Shown here in pieces: positions 9,301-20,522 of a stretch of 64,000 nucleotides of DNA. Below the pieces are notes generated by a model. The model was given only the letters and a program-made list of their open reading frames with translations, did not search any database and was not told where the DNA came from. The stretch lies in assembly GCF_037975245.1 (NCBI RefSeq), contig NC_092562.1:23861554-23925553 (forward strand). The letters are read 5' to 3'. Position 1 is the first letter of the stretch, and each line of letters starts with the position of its first letter. The position numbers were made by a program, and so were the translations under genes. This DNA is from Apostichopus japonicus. Lineage: Eukaryota > Echinodermata > Holothuroidea > Aspidochirotida > Stichopodidae.

Positions 9301-12008
9301 CTTACTTATCAAAAGCTGAGGGACCATAAAGACCAAAGAGAGGGGGGTGGGGGGGGGGGAATCCATGAAAGATGTTAAAAAAACTGGGGAAAATGCTCAG
9401 AGGTGTTGTCACAGTGTCAAATGAAATGCTCTACATTAAAAAATAGAAACTATTGATAAGCATAAGCATAGTTCTGAATCTGTATTTAAAAGAAATATGG
9501 GAAGCATTCAAAATGGAACATGTTAGATAAAAAAAACAGTCAGAGTGTTGATGATATTAATTAGGATACTCGTGGATGGTGCTTGACCCAGGTGGTTGGG
9601 GGGGGGACATGGTAGTCTACTGGTAAAGACAAATCGTGCACACCAGCCATTTTTGACAATTTTCCCCATGCTATTACCACTCTGTACTGTACTCCAGTAT
9701 CAAGCTTCAAAGCACCTGTATTGACAGTATGAACAGTTCATAATATTTATCTGATAGAAACATGAATATTCATACTTATACATATTCATACATATATGAA
9801 TACCCAATAGAGAAACTTGGGTGTGTAGATATACTTCAAAATTAGCACACTGATCAAACCTTCGTTTTCATTTCAGGTGCTAATAAACTTACAATTTGCA
9901 ATAACAAGCTGCGCAGCAAAACACTTTTAATATCATACAATGCAACGATACCGCTGGAAGATTGCTACCTCAAGGAGTTTCCAATGCAAGGAGAAATGAT
10001 CAAGAAACCAATCCATGTCTTGCCTTTTACAATTTCGATTAATCAGAGTGCCAGCTCGATGAATTCAAGTTTTTCAGTGGAATGCTATCACCCACAGTTC
10101 AAGAAACTTTACACTGCTGGTCCGGTAATCAGTGATGAGGGTAAGAGGAGGGAGAGGTGATAAGGTTGATACCTGCAGTCACAGATAATATTTCTAGGTA
10201 GTGCTGGAAAAGAAATCAGCGATGGGGTTAAGAGGATTGGGAGGTGATGATGTTGATACCTGTAGTCACAGGTAATATTTATAGGTAGTGTTGTTAAAGA
10301 AATTAGTGATGAGGGTAAGAGGATTGGGATGTGGTGAGGTTGATACCTGTAGTCACAGGTAATATTTATAGGTAGTGTTGTTAAAGAAATTAGTGATGGG
10401 GTTAAGAGGATTGGGAGGTGATGATGTTGATACCTGTAGTCACAGATGTTATTTATAGGTAGTGCTGGAAAGGAAATTAGTGATGAGGATAAGAGGAGTG
10501 GGAGGTGATAAGGTTGATACCTGTAGTCACAGATTATATTTATAGGTAGTGCTGGAAAAGAAATAAGTGATGAGGATATGAGGAGTGGGTGGTGATGATG
10601 TTGATACCTGTAGTCACAGGTAAATATTTATAGGTAGTGCTGGAAAAGAAATAAGTGATAGGGAAAAGAGGAGGAAATTAGTGATAGGGAGGTGATGAGG
10701 TTGATACCTGTAGTCACAGATAATATTTATAGGTAGTGCTGGAAAAGAAATTAGTGATGAGGGTAATATGATTGGGAGGTGATGATGTTGATACCTGTAG
10801 TCACAGATAATATTTATAAGTAGTGCTGGAAAAGAAATTAGTAATGAGGTTAAGAGGATTGGGAGGTGATGAGGTTGATACTTGTAGTCACAGATCATAT
10901 TAAATGGTAGTGCTGGAAAAGAATAAAAAGAAAAAAAAATTACCTTTGATGACTTTGGTGGAGAAGGAGGTGTAGGTGGAAGGAACATGTTGTTGCTGTT
11001 GCACCATATTTGGAATGAATTACCTGTAGTCATCAGGCTGGCAACAAGTATAATCATTTTTTTTAAGAAGAAACTCAAGGCTTTATAAATAAGAAGGCTT
11101 GTGATGATGACATCTCTTAATTATTCCATTTTATTGTCTGAATGTTGGCTGTCCTTTACTTTTTGCCATGAGCTCTCTGCAGAGATAAGTTTTGCATAAT
11201 AAATCCTTCCTTTATTATTTACTTTGATGATTATTTTTTCAACATCAATGTAATTTAGTTTGGATGATTTTCACATTTTGTTTGACTCACTGCATCAGCC
11301 TTCTTAAATAATTTGTGAACCAAAAATAATTTGTTTGTTTGTTTGTTTCTTAATATCCATTGACAGTTTTGTTTCTTGCAGAAAATGAGCTCAAAGAATC
11401 TTTCTCCCTTGTTTCCCTTTCTTTCTCAGGTAAACAGCTTTGCGCAACAAAAAATATGATAGTCAAGGGCACAGACAACGGAGGTACTACGAGCAAAACA
11501 AAGGTCCACCAGTCATTCGTGACATACCATGTAGGACTCTTTGTAGTTTTCATAGTGGCAACAATAGTCTGCAGCGTGGCGGGAACCATCTTTCTTACCA
11601 GAAGATTGCGACTTCACCGCAGAAGACAAGGTCAAAGGTTAGTTTGATTTCTAGGTCGCTCTGTAGAATGACAAACCTGTTGAAAGTTGTGTTCATTTTG
11701 TTTTTTCAGCCATCCAGTGTTGACAAATGTTTTATAAAGTGGTAATATCCTTGCATATCTCTGATTTTTGTTTTCCAATTTTGCTGATGTCAAACACATT
11801 GCACCTTAAGGGCTCCTAATTGGTAAATGGTTCTGTCCCTTCCAAGTATAACTCGGATTATCTTCAATGTCTCTGTGGAACAGCCAACAATACTATCTTG
11901 CAGTCGTCTTTGATGAGTTGACAAATCTAATCGTTTTCTTCCAGATTGCTAGTAAATGAGGACGGAGATGAAGCTGCCTTCAGAGAGTACAGAGAAATGG
12001 AATCATAG
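6153..12008 (+). CDS. Unrecognised single-pass membrane protein, 348 residues, six exons, C-terminal YXXM
   Basis: The exons are 6153-6318, 7546-7788, 8555-8608, 9877-10140, 11382-11637 and 11945-12008. All junctions are GT/AG, the first four introns are phase 1, and the sum is 1047 nt. Seen: a basic N-terminus followed by a hydrophobic stretch (about residues 17-35), probably a signal sequence. A cysteine-containing ectodomain follows with five N-glycosylation sequons. A membrane helix lies at about 292-314, then a basic stop-transfer (RRLRLHRRR), then a roughly 34-residue tail ending EYREMES. The exon 2 segment has the spacing of an FN3-like beta sandwich, which is an inference. The topology looks like a type I receptor or adhesion protein. 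YREM (343-346) fits the YXXM consensus bound by p85 SH2 domains. I do not recognise the family. An upstream GTG in frame at 6150 is not needed; ATG 6153 is the start. Confidence 0.8.
7546..7788 (+). CDS. Membrane protein exon 2 (FN3-like segment)
   Basis: It encodes residues 56-136, between a TTGACAG acceptor and a GTTAGT donor, phase 1 on both sides. Alternating hydrophobic strands (VLILWAHL, YNISIKCIGG, AVHFRI) and three cysteines fit one small beta domain encoded by a symmetric phase 1-1 exon, as is usual for extracellular modules. Confidence 0.8.
8555..8608 (+). CDS. Membrane protein exon 3
   Basis: A short symmetric phase 1-1 exon of 54 nt encoding a cysteine-containing linker (SSSPCTSANWLEQE). 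Acceptor TTTCACAG, donor GTGAGA. Confidence 0.75.
9649..9790. repeat. Dispersed foldback repeat (copy 1 of 3)
   Basis: It shares an ordered set of words with 43432-43580 and 60390-60550: ACCACTCT, a TTGACAGTATGAACAGTT-type core, then AATATTCATACT. It lies in intron 3 of the membrane-protein gene. Confidence 0.7.
9877..10140 (+). CDS. Membrane protein exon 4 (second ectodomain segment)
   Basis: It encodes residues 155-242 with NAT, NQS and NSS sequons and three cysteines. Acceptor TTTCAG; donor GTAAGA after GATGAGG. The last bases of this exon and the donor are the seed of the 87-bp tandem array that follows. Confidence 0.85.
10125..10921. repeat. 87-bp tandem array seeded by the exon 4 end and its donor
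   Basis: About nine units of 87 bp. The first unit contains the last roughly 15 nt of exon 4 and the true donor at 10141. Donor-equivalent positions recur at 10228, 10315, 10402, 10489 and 10576, then near 10664, 10763 and 10850. Only 10315 and 10763 keep GT after GATGAGG; the others have TT, AT or AA. The minus strand is open across much of the array because of its period, and I do not regard that frame as a gene. Confidence 0.85.
11382..11637 (+). CDS. Membrane protein exon 5 (transmembrane helix)
   Basis: It encodes the juxtamembrane region, the helix (GLFVVFIVATIVCSVAGTIF) and the basic stop-transfer. A second, stronger-looking acceptor lies inside it: a pyrimidine tract ending TTTCTCAG at 11429. 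Using it starts the exon at 11430 and removes exactly 48 nt (16 residues) in frame. Either form is possible. Confidence 0.8.
11945..12008 (+). CDS. Membrane protein exon 6 (cytoplasmic tail, stop)
   Basis: Acceptor TTCTTCCAG. It encodes an acidic tail ending AFREYREMES then TAG. The only cytoplasmic tyrosine is in the YREM motif. Confidence 0.8.
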
Positions 12009-12565
12009 CAAAGGATATGTGAAAGGAGTGACCAAAACAACAGACTGAAAATCAGACGAAACAACAGAATTAAGATATCAAAATGCCATTGAGATACAAG
12101 AAGGATGGAACATGGAAGCAAAGATGAACTCTGTAACGACACAGTTTCAAAATTTCAGGCCTAAAGACCGCAAGAGGAAGCCTATTTTTGAAGGATTTTT
12201 TTTTATGAGAAACTGTACTCAAGGTAATTAATTTTGTGGAATTATCACTCTCAATAGTTGGAATCTAGGGCAGGAAGCTCAAAACAGCATTTGGGGTTCT
12301 GTTCTAACTCAAAGAATTACCTGAAGAGGTGTAACACAGTGTTATTGTTTATATACCTGTCCAGGAAGGAACTCATACGCCAAGCTTCTATTCCGGAAAG
12401 GCATAATTCATACGTATAACCAGTTGAATGAAAAGTACAAAATGTAACACATAACATGTAAAGTACAATGCTAGATATATATCAAATTAACAATAATAAT
12501 AATGATGCTTATAACATTCGTAATTATTTGGGTATTAGTAGTAAGTTTTCCCCTCAGACACATTT
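12009..12565 (+). other. Probable 3' UTR of the membrane-protein gene
   Basis: Non-coding sequence between the TAG at 12008 and the first strong polyadenylation hexamer. Confidence 0.5.
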
Positions 12566-12571
12566 AATAAA
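12566..12571 (+). terminator. Polyadenylation signal AATAAA
   Basis: First AATAAA downstream of the stop, about 560 nt into the presumed 3' UTR. Confidence 0.45.
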
Positions 12572-13629
12572 AGCAAACCTGCAATTTTAATTTGAGTGTC
12601 CCACCCGATTTACCTATCATTGTACTTTGTATAATCCCTTCCTTTCAAGTGAACATGTTAGTTGACCATGTACTGTCTTCCAGGGTTGGTGCTTGTAACG
12701 TTTTAAATGGATTGTGGGTTATACTGCTCGTTTTCATAAATAGTACTACCATAGACTGGTTTTTTTCACAGAACTGGTGTTATCGGATACTTATAAATAC
12801 TCAGTGACAAGTTTCAATATTTTGACCATTTATATATATTTCATTTGCAAAATGTTAATCATCCTATTGTTATCAATTCTTTTGTGAATAAGTTTTGCAT
12901 TAATTCAGAAATTTTTCCCGAGATATATTTTTTTTACACTAGGTGTCTGCTACATCTTCAAGGTCATCCTTATTGACTCCAGATGTGCTAGAATGTCAAA
13001 TAATGTCACTCATGTTGAAATTTAACCAGCATTTAACTGCCACTCTCAACCACTGCCAAATCATCACAGATCTGTTAATTGTGTGATTAAACATTTTGCT
13101 GTATCTAAGGGGATAATATGGATGATCTGAAGTTTTATCAAACTGCAAAATTTAGCATTGAGAGGCAACACTGATGACTTTAAAGTTGTATTTGAAATGA
13201 TTGAGTAGGTTATGTTGAAGATGGATTGGGTAGGGTTTGTGGGATATGGAAGGGGGTTGGGGAGGGGGGGGGGGAAGCTGCTAAATTTCTAATCAAATTT
13301 TGAGTAGCACTAATAGATTGCTTTCAACTGCTATATCAAAATTTGGCATCTCTTTTTGCCAAAAGATGTGTTATAAAAAATGAGTCAATTATAAACAGAT
13401 GTAAAAGTCAATGGTTGTTTAGGCTATACTTAGAATAGGACAATTGATTCTATGCTAGAGCATGCCTGCATTGGAATGCATAATGGGATTTAATAGTGTG
13501 AAGTACATTAAATAGCAGCTGGTTGTGTTTACAGAGTAAACTTCCATAAAAACCAAACATATTTTAAAGGAAACAATATTGCATTGTTTGTCGCTCCAAT
13601 GGCAATTGATATCTTCAATTTCTTATCGC

Positions 13630-15358
13630 TAGTGTTCGACCGATTGTATGACAATCGGTTTTACCGATTACCGATTATTTCCTGTGACAATCGGCCGATT
13701 GCCGATTACCGATTACCGATTATTTCAAAATTTTCGTGGAACTGGCCTAATGTATGATTAAGTGTTATGCATGATTACCAACTTCTAGGCCAATACAATC
13801 AAAGATGTAAATGAACCACTTAACTTTTCACAGTAAAGATTAATGGAGCAAGTAAAGAACACTGTAATACATACATGGGGCGATGTACGATTATAACGAG
13901 GAGTCGCAATATTGCAATCCCGCCACAACACAGTACTGTACAGACAGAAGGGGGGAAATAGTAGCCATTGGCTACGAAATGAAAAACAAAAAAGTTAGGG
14001 ACAGGTTTTACAACTGCTACGAAAACCATTATCAGTGTTGCAACTCAAACGTAAATAAAGTAAAAAGTATATCGCACGTAAATAAAATATTCGTTATTTC
14101 GTTAGCTGATATCGAAATATGTGATCTGATATGAAAAATAATGTGTAGGCCTAGTAAGAGTAAGTTGGCCTGACGTTTCGATCCTAGCAGGATCGAAATG
14201 TAACGCCACATTACTTATAACATATTTTTACAAAGGCTCTTTAGTGGATAAGCAGTTTGCTAACAGTTTTATTTTATTATGAAAAATAAAACAATCCCGA
14301 ACGTTTGCTTCAAGTTTTCAATTACCATCTGCGCGGTAAAACTTACGATCGAACGAACGTTGTTTCAAACGATCATACACAGTAAGTCAATGGCGCTTCT
14401 CCATTGACTTAACTACATGTGGGAGAAATCACACACTAAAGTCCCATTGACTTTGTCGCGGCGTGTCACTGGAAATCAGACTTGCTTAAAGTCGGTTGCG
14501 GTAATGAGTTTAGTTACTGTTAGCACGTATGGTGGTAGATGCGGCATAGGAAAAAAAGTTCATCGGGTTTTTCGTAAAAATATGCGTAAGAATGTTTGCC
14601 TAATCACAAAATACTGTTATGCAGTAGAACTTCTGAGGAATGTCGCCAAACGTGTTTATGGACTTTTAGGTGTATTTGGAGCCTTGATTTCATCATTTTA
14701 TGCCATTTGTAAAATCTTGGGCGCATTTTCAAACTTAACAGTTCTGAAGCTCAACCGTTCTTCAGCCAGACTAGCCTAATGTACGTAGTTCTCACAATGA
14801 ACAAAGCCTAATGTTATTGTTTTCACTTTCCAGTTTTCACCTACAGTGAAACGGCCAAAGTGGTTCAAAAGTATACTGATTTGGTGATTATATTTAGTAT
14901 AGACAATTTTTCTTTCGTATAAATCGTTTAACATGATGACAGGTGGTTCTGTTAGATGCAACAAGCGAAGTAAAAAAATAAGTCGTTCCCCTAAGCTTAT
15001 CGCGGGTATACTGCGTGTTGTTACGAGGGTATACAACATGATGTTAACTGACAAAACTGGATAGTGTATCGAACAGCATTTGTGCAAACTCGCGCAAGCG
15101 ACTTACGATACCGTTCCACGGTAGATTAGCGCACCTTCCCCGGTTATGAATAGCATTGGAATCGAACGCTCAAATTTTTTTTCTCCCGTTGTAGTTGTGG
15201 TGTTTCAAAAGCGCGGAAAATACAATCCTTTATGTGGAACGTAATAATCGGTTCCAACTAATCGGTAGCGCAATGGATTTTGCCGATGCCGATTATTTAC
15301 CGATTATCTGATAATCGGCCCGATGCCGATTGTCTAACCGATTATCGGTCGAACACTA
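13630..15358. mobile_element. hAT-like non-autonomous element, 1729 bp
   Basis: The termini are perfect 15-bp inverted repeats TAGTGTTCGACCGAT, flanked by a perfect 8-bp duplication CTTATCGC (13622-13629 and 15359-15366). Both ends carry clustered ACCGATTA / ATCGG subterminal words, as expected of transposase-binding sites. The 120-codon frame at 14417-14779 shows no transposase motif that I recognise. A perfect palindrome TTTCGATCCT-AGC-AGGATCGAAA lies near 14177-14199. Confidence 0.88.
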
Positions 15359-17039
15359 CTTATCGCTGCTTTTTGAGTGGATAATACAACTGGCAAAATA
15401 CTCTGTTGTTTTAGCCCACCAAAATGTTCACCAGGAATGGTGACAATTAACAAAATCTTGACTTATTTGCCAACAACAAGATACAGCATAATGTTTAATG
15501 TGTGCCACACATACATTACTCTGTATTTTGTTTATGTTATTGCATGTCACTACACATTATGTGGTAAAGAGCCTAGCCTACCATGAAGTTTGTATATAAG
15601 AACTGAGGATAGTGTTATCAATATCACTCACTCACTCTAAATGCTGATATCTAACTTATAATGCATCAGTTTGAGTAAGAGGTTAAATTCATTCAGAAAT
15701 CTAAACGGAAGTGTAATGTAGCAAGATGGATGTAACCAGCTGCAAATAGAGTATAGACTACAGCTAAAACTGTAATTGGGTAAAGAGGTATAACCATGCA
15801 CATGGGTGTATAGTGGTGTGATTTCTCTATTCTTTCTGACAATGTTCTATGTCATAGCAATGCTTTACAAATCATTTACATCTGCTTTTCTCATTGCAAG
15901 TTTTTAATCTGTGACAAAATGGAAACTCTTTTGGGTTGTCGAAGAACTGCAATAATGTACAGAATTGTAAAATATTGTGTAATATTAAGCCTATTTACTA
16001 TTATTATCTTGTATACTACTAAATATGGTGAGGTTTTGTGATGGTCTTGTATATACTACTAAAATATGGTGAGGTTTTGTTCTTTAAAAAGTTGAACCAT
16101 TTAACAGACAAGTTTTATTTTTATGAAGTGAACAGTAACACCAAGGAGTATTTGGAATTTTGCACAATAGTTTGTGTGAAACATTGAATTTTTTGATGAA
16201 ATAAGGAGTTTTAAGTACAATTACCACATGTTGTTAAAGTCATGAACGTTAGGTGATGTGTATATAACCTTTTCAGTGTTGTGAATTTCATATCCAAACC
16301 CCATCGTCCCTTTTCACTCAATATCATCTCTGTTGTGGGGTTATTATGTACACACAAATTATTCAATGTGATACGAACAGGAGATTTATTTACTTTTATT
16401 TAGATTAAAATTGATATGATGTCATCATCATTTCTGTCTGTACCCATTCATCTGCTTTTGACCATAAAACTAAATCATTGACATAAAAAATTGACAGAAG
16501 TTTCAAATGGATTTGTTTATGTATTGATTTCCAAGACTTTTGGGTCAATTCAATTGAGGTAAAAGACAAAAGGAGTCAAAGAAAATGCTTGTTAAAACTT
16601 GACTTTTCTAGAGTTTGTTTCTCAATGTATCAAAGTAAAAATCTTTCCCCTATTTAAGGATGACTACCAATCAGTTCTAACAGCTCAACCCCTTTCTCCT
16701 CTGGTTTCCTAAAGATTGTTCTATGAGCATTTGTAAAAAAAGGTTGACACATTGAATAGTCAAAGGTTTCTATCATATTCACTGCTGAATTTACCCAGAG
16801 GTTTACACTGTATATTTATTATTTCAAGCTATGTTTGGTCTTAAAGTTTTCGTTTCCTTATTCTATTTTTTTTGACATATATTAAATAAAAGTGCCATTT
16901 GAGAAAAGGTAACTTCATCTATTTTGTTTGGTATATAAGTGAGAAGGACAGAGTTTTTTCTTTCTTTTTTTACTTTTTCTCTTGAGCATGAACAGAGTTC
17001 AATCTGGTTACTCCTGACTTGGTTTATACCCGGAAGAAA
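15359..17039. other. Gene-poor intergenic stretch
   Basis: AT-rich, with no exon or clear repeat except a short direct repeat of an ACTACTAAATATGGTGAGGT-like phrase near 16013-16080. It could be distal 3' UTR or ordinary intergenic DNA. Confidence 0.4.
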
Positions 17040-17187
17040 ATCAGTTAACTAACGTAAAATGTTTGAACAGTAATTAAGGCAAAAATTCACTCTTTCCTCT
17101 ATTGAATTTGAAACAGGCTAACCACTGTGATACTGTTAGCAGGTGCGTATCCAGGGGGGGGGCGTTGGGGGCGCGCGCCCCCCGGGT

Positions 17188-17307
17188 AAGAAAAAGAGAA
17201 GAGAAAAAAGAGAAGAAAAAAGGAAAAAAGAGGGGAAAAAAGAGGAGGAGGAGAGGAAGGAAGGGAAAAGAAAAAGAAGAAAGAGAGAAAAAGGAGAAAA
17301 GAGGGAG
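17188..17307. repeat. 120-nt pure purine tract
   Basis: Only A and G occur on the plus strand from 17188 to 17307. It yields lysine/glutamate-rich (plus) and phenylalanine/serine-rich (minus) open frames that are not genes. Confidence 0.9.
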
Positions 17308-18191
17308 TAAAAGCAAAACACGAAGACACCGGGAAGAGAAAGAAGAACGGTGACATCATTACAGCGCTGAAGGGTAGCCAGTGACGGATCAATGATTTCG
17401 TAAAAGTGTGACTCACCCTACCCCTTACACCGACAACTTCATTTTTTGACGTTTCCATTTTCCTCTCTCACTAATGATCTATATATATACTACATATGGT
17501 CTATCATAACGCGTGTGTAGAATTGTGCTATGAAACCAACTGTGGCTGGTCTCGAACTCGACCGTGTCGTCGGGGAACATGACGCATTTTGGGATGGGGG
17601 CGACCGCCTGCCCCCCCCCCCATTCAGCATTTTTTTTAAATGATATCGCTAAGTAATTTCAAAATAGAAAGTGCTTAGAGGCAACTTACAAGGCCTGGGA
17701 AGTGTCATTTCCAGCGATCTGGGAGACATTTTCGGCCAAAATTTGCTTGTACGCTTCGCGCCAATCTATGGTGGCGCTACGCTTAGATAATTTGCCTACA
17801 GGCTTCGCCCCTCCCAAATTCCTCGCTACGCGCCTGTTCGAATTTGTAACGCAAACAGCAGATATCACATCATATCAGTGAACATGAAAATGGCGTTCCA
17901 GGATGAAAAGCCTCAAAACTGTCCGACTTGCCTGAAAAAATAACCAAAAATTTTCGCGCGCGAAGCGCGCGTTCAACGTGTTCGTGACAATATCATATAA
18001 GCAAGCATCGGTTATTACATCGCATGCCATCATGTACCGTACGGTCCGTTCAAATTGCGCAGTATACCGCCAAATGCTAATTTAAACAACGACATGTCTC
18101 ATGTAGATGTATAAAAAGCATGGAGGTCCAATTATGTCAAAACTCTCTTTTACATTAGTAATGGCGAATTAGGGCCTGCACCCCCGCCGCG

Positions 18192-18584
18192 CAGTGGCGG
18201 AGCGTCCATATGGTCAGGGGGCGGATGCCCCCTGACGGACTCAAATGGACTGCTGGCGCCTTTATCAGCTGTTTACCACTTTTTACTTATTCTAGATTAT
18301 TGACTTTTTTATTGCGCTCTCATCTACTTATTGACATTTGTCACATTTTGTTGGTGTACTGTAATTTTCTGACAAAATGGCGATGACACCTATTTATTCT
18401 TCGTTATCTGCAAATTAGCAAGGACCGGAAAGGGTCATTTCCTGCGATCTAGGGAGTATCTTTACTCAAAAATTTTCTGTACGCTAAGCGCCAACCAGTG
18501 GTGGCGCTCCGCTTAGATAGTGTCGAAAGCGCCCCTTCAGACCATTCTCGCCACTCCTGACCAATACCCCTAGCGCCGCCACTG
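18192..18584. mobile_element. hAT-like MITE nested in the composite element, 393 bp
   Basis: The termini are CAGTGGCGGAGCG at the left and GCGCCGCCACTG at the right. The flanking 8-bp duplication is CCGCCGCG (18184-18191 and 18585-18592). It includes one GCGCCA...TGGCGC unit. Confidence 0.75.
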
Positions 18585-19400
18585 CCGCCGCGCCTCCTAC
18601 GCCTATGTGTGTAGTGTTCGGTTTCGGAAATATCTGCTATTTTTTCATTTCCTTCAACCAAGTTTCATAATAGCCGTTATAACAGGTTTTAATATTTGTA
18701 CACCAATAAATTAACTGTGTCTGAATTTTCCAAAATTTCTGACCAACATTCTACATCACACTTCCCGCTACTCGTGCAATTTTGACCGGTCTGTTAGGGG
18801 TTGAAGGAAGTTTTTTCTGTATTGGTTGTCCATAGATGAAATTTTGTACAACATTATGGGTATGTTTTGAAGTGAGTTTTTTCACGAGAAATGTGAATTT
18901 TCAAATTCTGAACAAATATGGGGCTTAAAACCTTGAAAAGTGGGGCTGACGGGTACTGTGGGCCGCGACGTAGAATCACCTACAAAAGCAAAGACCCACA
19001 GGAGATGCGATCAGGTCGAACATGATGTGTGCCGGGTTGACAATCTTCAAAAAGGTTATAGATGGAAAAAAAAAACTATTATGAAATACTTGGTTCGAAG
19101 GCAAAAAGTGTACATCTGGTGGTCATTTCAAGCCCGAGAAGTGCCGTTTCCGGTGATCTGGGGGGTTTCAAAACAAGAAATTTTCTTGTACGCTGCGCGC
19201 CAACCGATGGTGGCGCTCCGCTTAGATAGTAATTCGCGCCCCCCGGGTTTGAAAATCCTGGATACGCGCCTGGTTAGTGTTACTTATCATTGTGACTTCC
19301 TAGTCCTACAATGATGTGACCTCAGGTAACATTTACATTTACAGTAACATTAACTTAGTTTTAAGATAGACCCAAATTTACTAAAAAAGATACGTTAGTA

Positions 19401-20143
19401 TAATACAACGGCCCGGACATTTTCCAAGTATCGCGTGATCTGCGAAGTAACGAAAGCTATCTTCCATACCTTAACTCGGTCCAGTGGAAGTCATGCACAC
19501 TTACAGTGTGAATTTATTGTGTTGACTGTCACTCTCCAAACTCTTCTACATTTTAGTATCCGCTTCTACACGAAATCATTGCGATTAGGAACATTATTGC
19601 GAAGTGGGGAAGTAGAGAGTTGGTCTGTACTGAGATGGTCTCGCATTGGGTTGTGAGACTATACCAAAGAGGGCACACAATTCTTTTGACCAGTCTGAGG
19701 ATGGTATATCTATAGGTGAATGGTGATGTGGGGATATTGGTTACTACAGCACTGTGGATGGAAGGGTTAGGCTTTCGCTACCAATTAGATGCCAAACTAT
19801 CACTTAAAAAAAAAAAAATACACGTAAATGTGCCCCATAAACTAAGCACACAATAACGGTATAAATGCATTACTATGCAGTACTCATGTGAACAAACAAC
19901 CGCGTCGAACAGGTTTTACGGTAGCCTACGTAGGCAATAAATTGTGTCTCGACATAGTTTAGTTACGTAGGCTGAGAGGATAGCTCCTACGAGGGGGGAA
20001 GGAAAGTTTAAGCCTCTTGTCGAACGTTCATCACGAAATGTCAACAGTTCATCTCGGACTATCGACAGTCTAGTTCATCGCATCATTTTAACTTATTCCA
20101 CCGAAAGTATCTGACTGGGCTATGTAGTAAACACGACTATAGT
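19401..20143. other. Intergenic sequence without recognised features
   Basis: I see no exon or repeat boundary here beyond a short A run near 19806. Confidence 0.4.
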
Positions 20144-20218
20144 GGCCCGGCCGCGAATACTCCCAAACTGAACTGACACTGAAATTATTTCCTCTATTCT
20201 GACTGGCTCTCAGCGAGC
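20144..20218 (+). repeat. Left arm of a 75-bp inverted repeat
   Basis: Reading from GGCCCGGCCGCGAAT to CTCTCAGCGAGC, it is the reverse complement, with a few changes, of 22671-22748. The arms lie outside the 20523-22384 element. Confidence 0.75.
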
Positions 20219-20522
20219 ATGTGATATACTTAAGTATTCAACATGGGCCCTCCATACTCTGTCGATATCAGTATGATCAACACAAACAAATTCAAGATAT
20301 TCACATTAGCAACTTTCCAGAACTTTTGGTAGGTATATATGAACGAAATTATACAGTGTTCTTAATACAATGAAGCAACTATTCCCAGCTACTGCGCCCA
20401 TTATAGGCAGTCCTCGGTCGTTTGTTTACTCGCTTGACTCCGCTCTACACGACACGTGTAATGTAGCCTATTGTACTGCGTATAGTATACAACACAATAA
20501 AACAAAGTTCATTTGTAATTGT

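Larger units (their letters stand above)
17140..19272. mobile_element. Composite transposon insertion with 5-bp target duplication, 2133 bp
   Basis: The ends are CAGGTGCGTATCCAGG and the complement of CAGGCGCGTATCCAGG. The flanking duplication is GTTAG (17135-17139, 19273-19277). The unoccupied paralogous site at 24578-24582 has a single GTTAG, which fixes the boundaries. The interior is nested and includes the 18192-18584 element, a purine tract and several copies of the GCGCCA hairpin unit. hAT-like termini with a 5-bp duplication are unusual compared with the 8-bp elements nearby. Confidence 0.75.
17042..19400. repeat. Duplicated segment, occupied copy
   Basis: The flanks 17042-17139 and 19273-19400 together match 24491-24699, apart from small indels and substitutions. 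This copy contains the 17140-19272 insertion; the 24.5-kb copy does not. Confidence 0.8.

Noticed and set aside
10614-11078. 154-codon minus-strand frame
   Set aside because: It reads through the 87-bp donor-seeded array antisense to intron 4; periodic, not a gene.
14417-14779. Possible hAT transposase fragment
   Set aside because: 120 codons inside the hAT-like element, but I see no RNase H-like, BED or dimerisation motif.
17074-17458. Lysine/glutamate-rich and phenylalanine/serine-rich frames
   Set aside because: Both come from the pure purine tract in a transposon.
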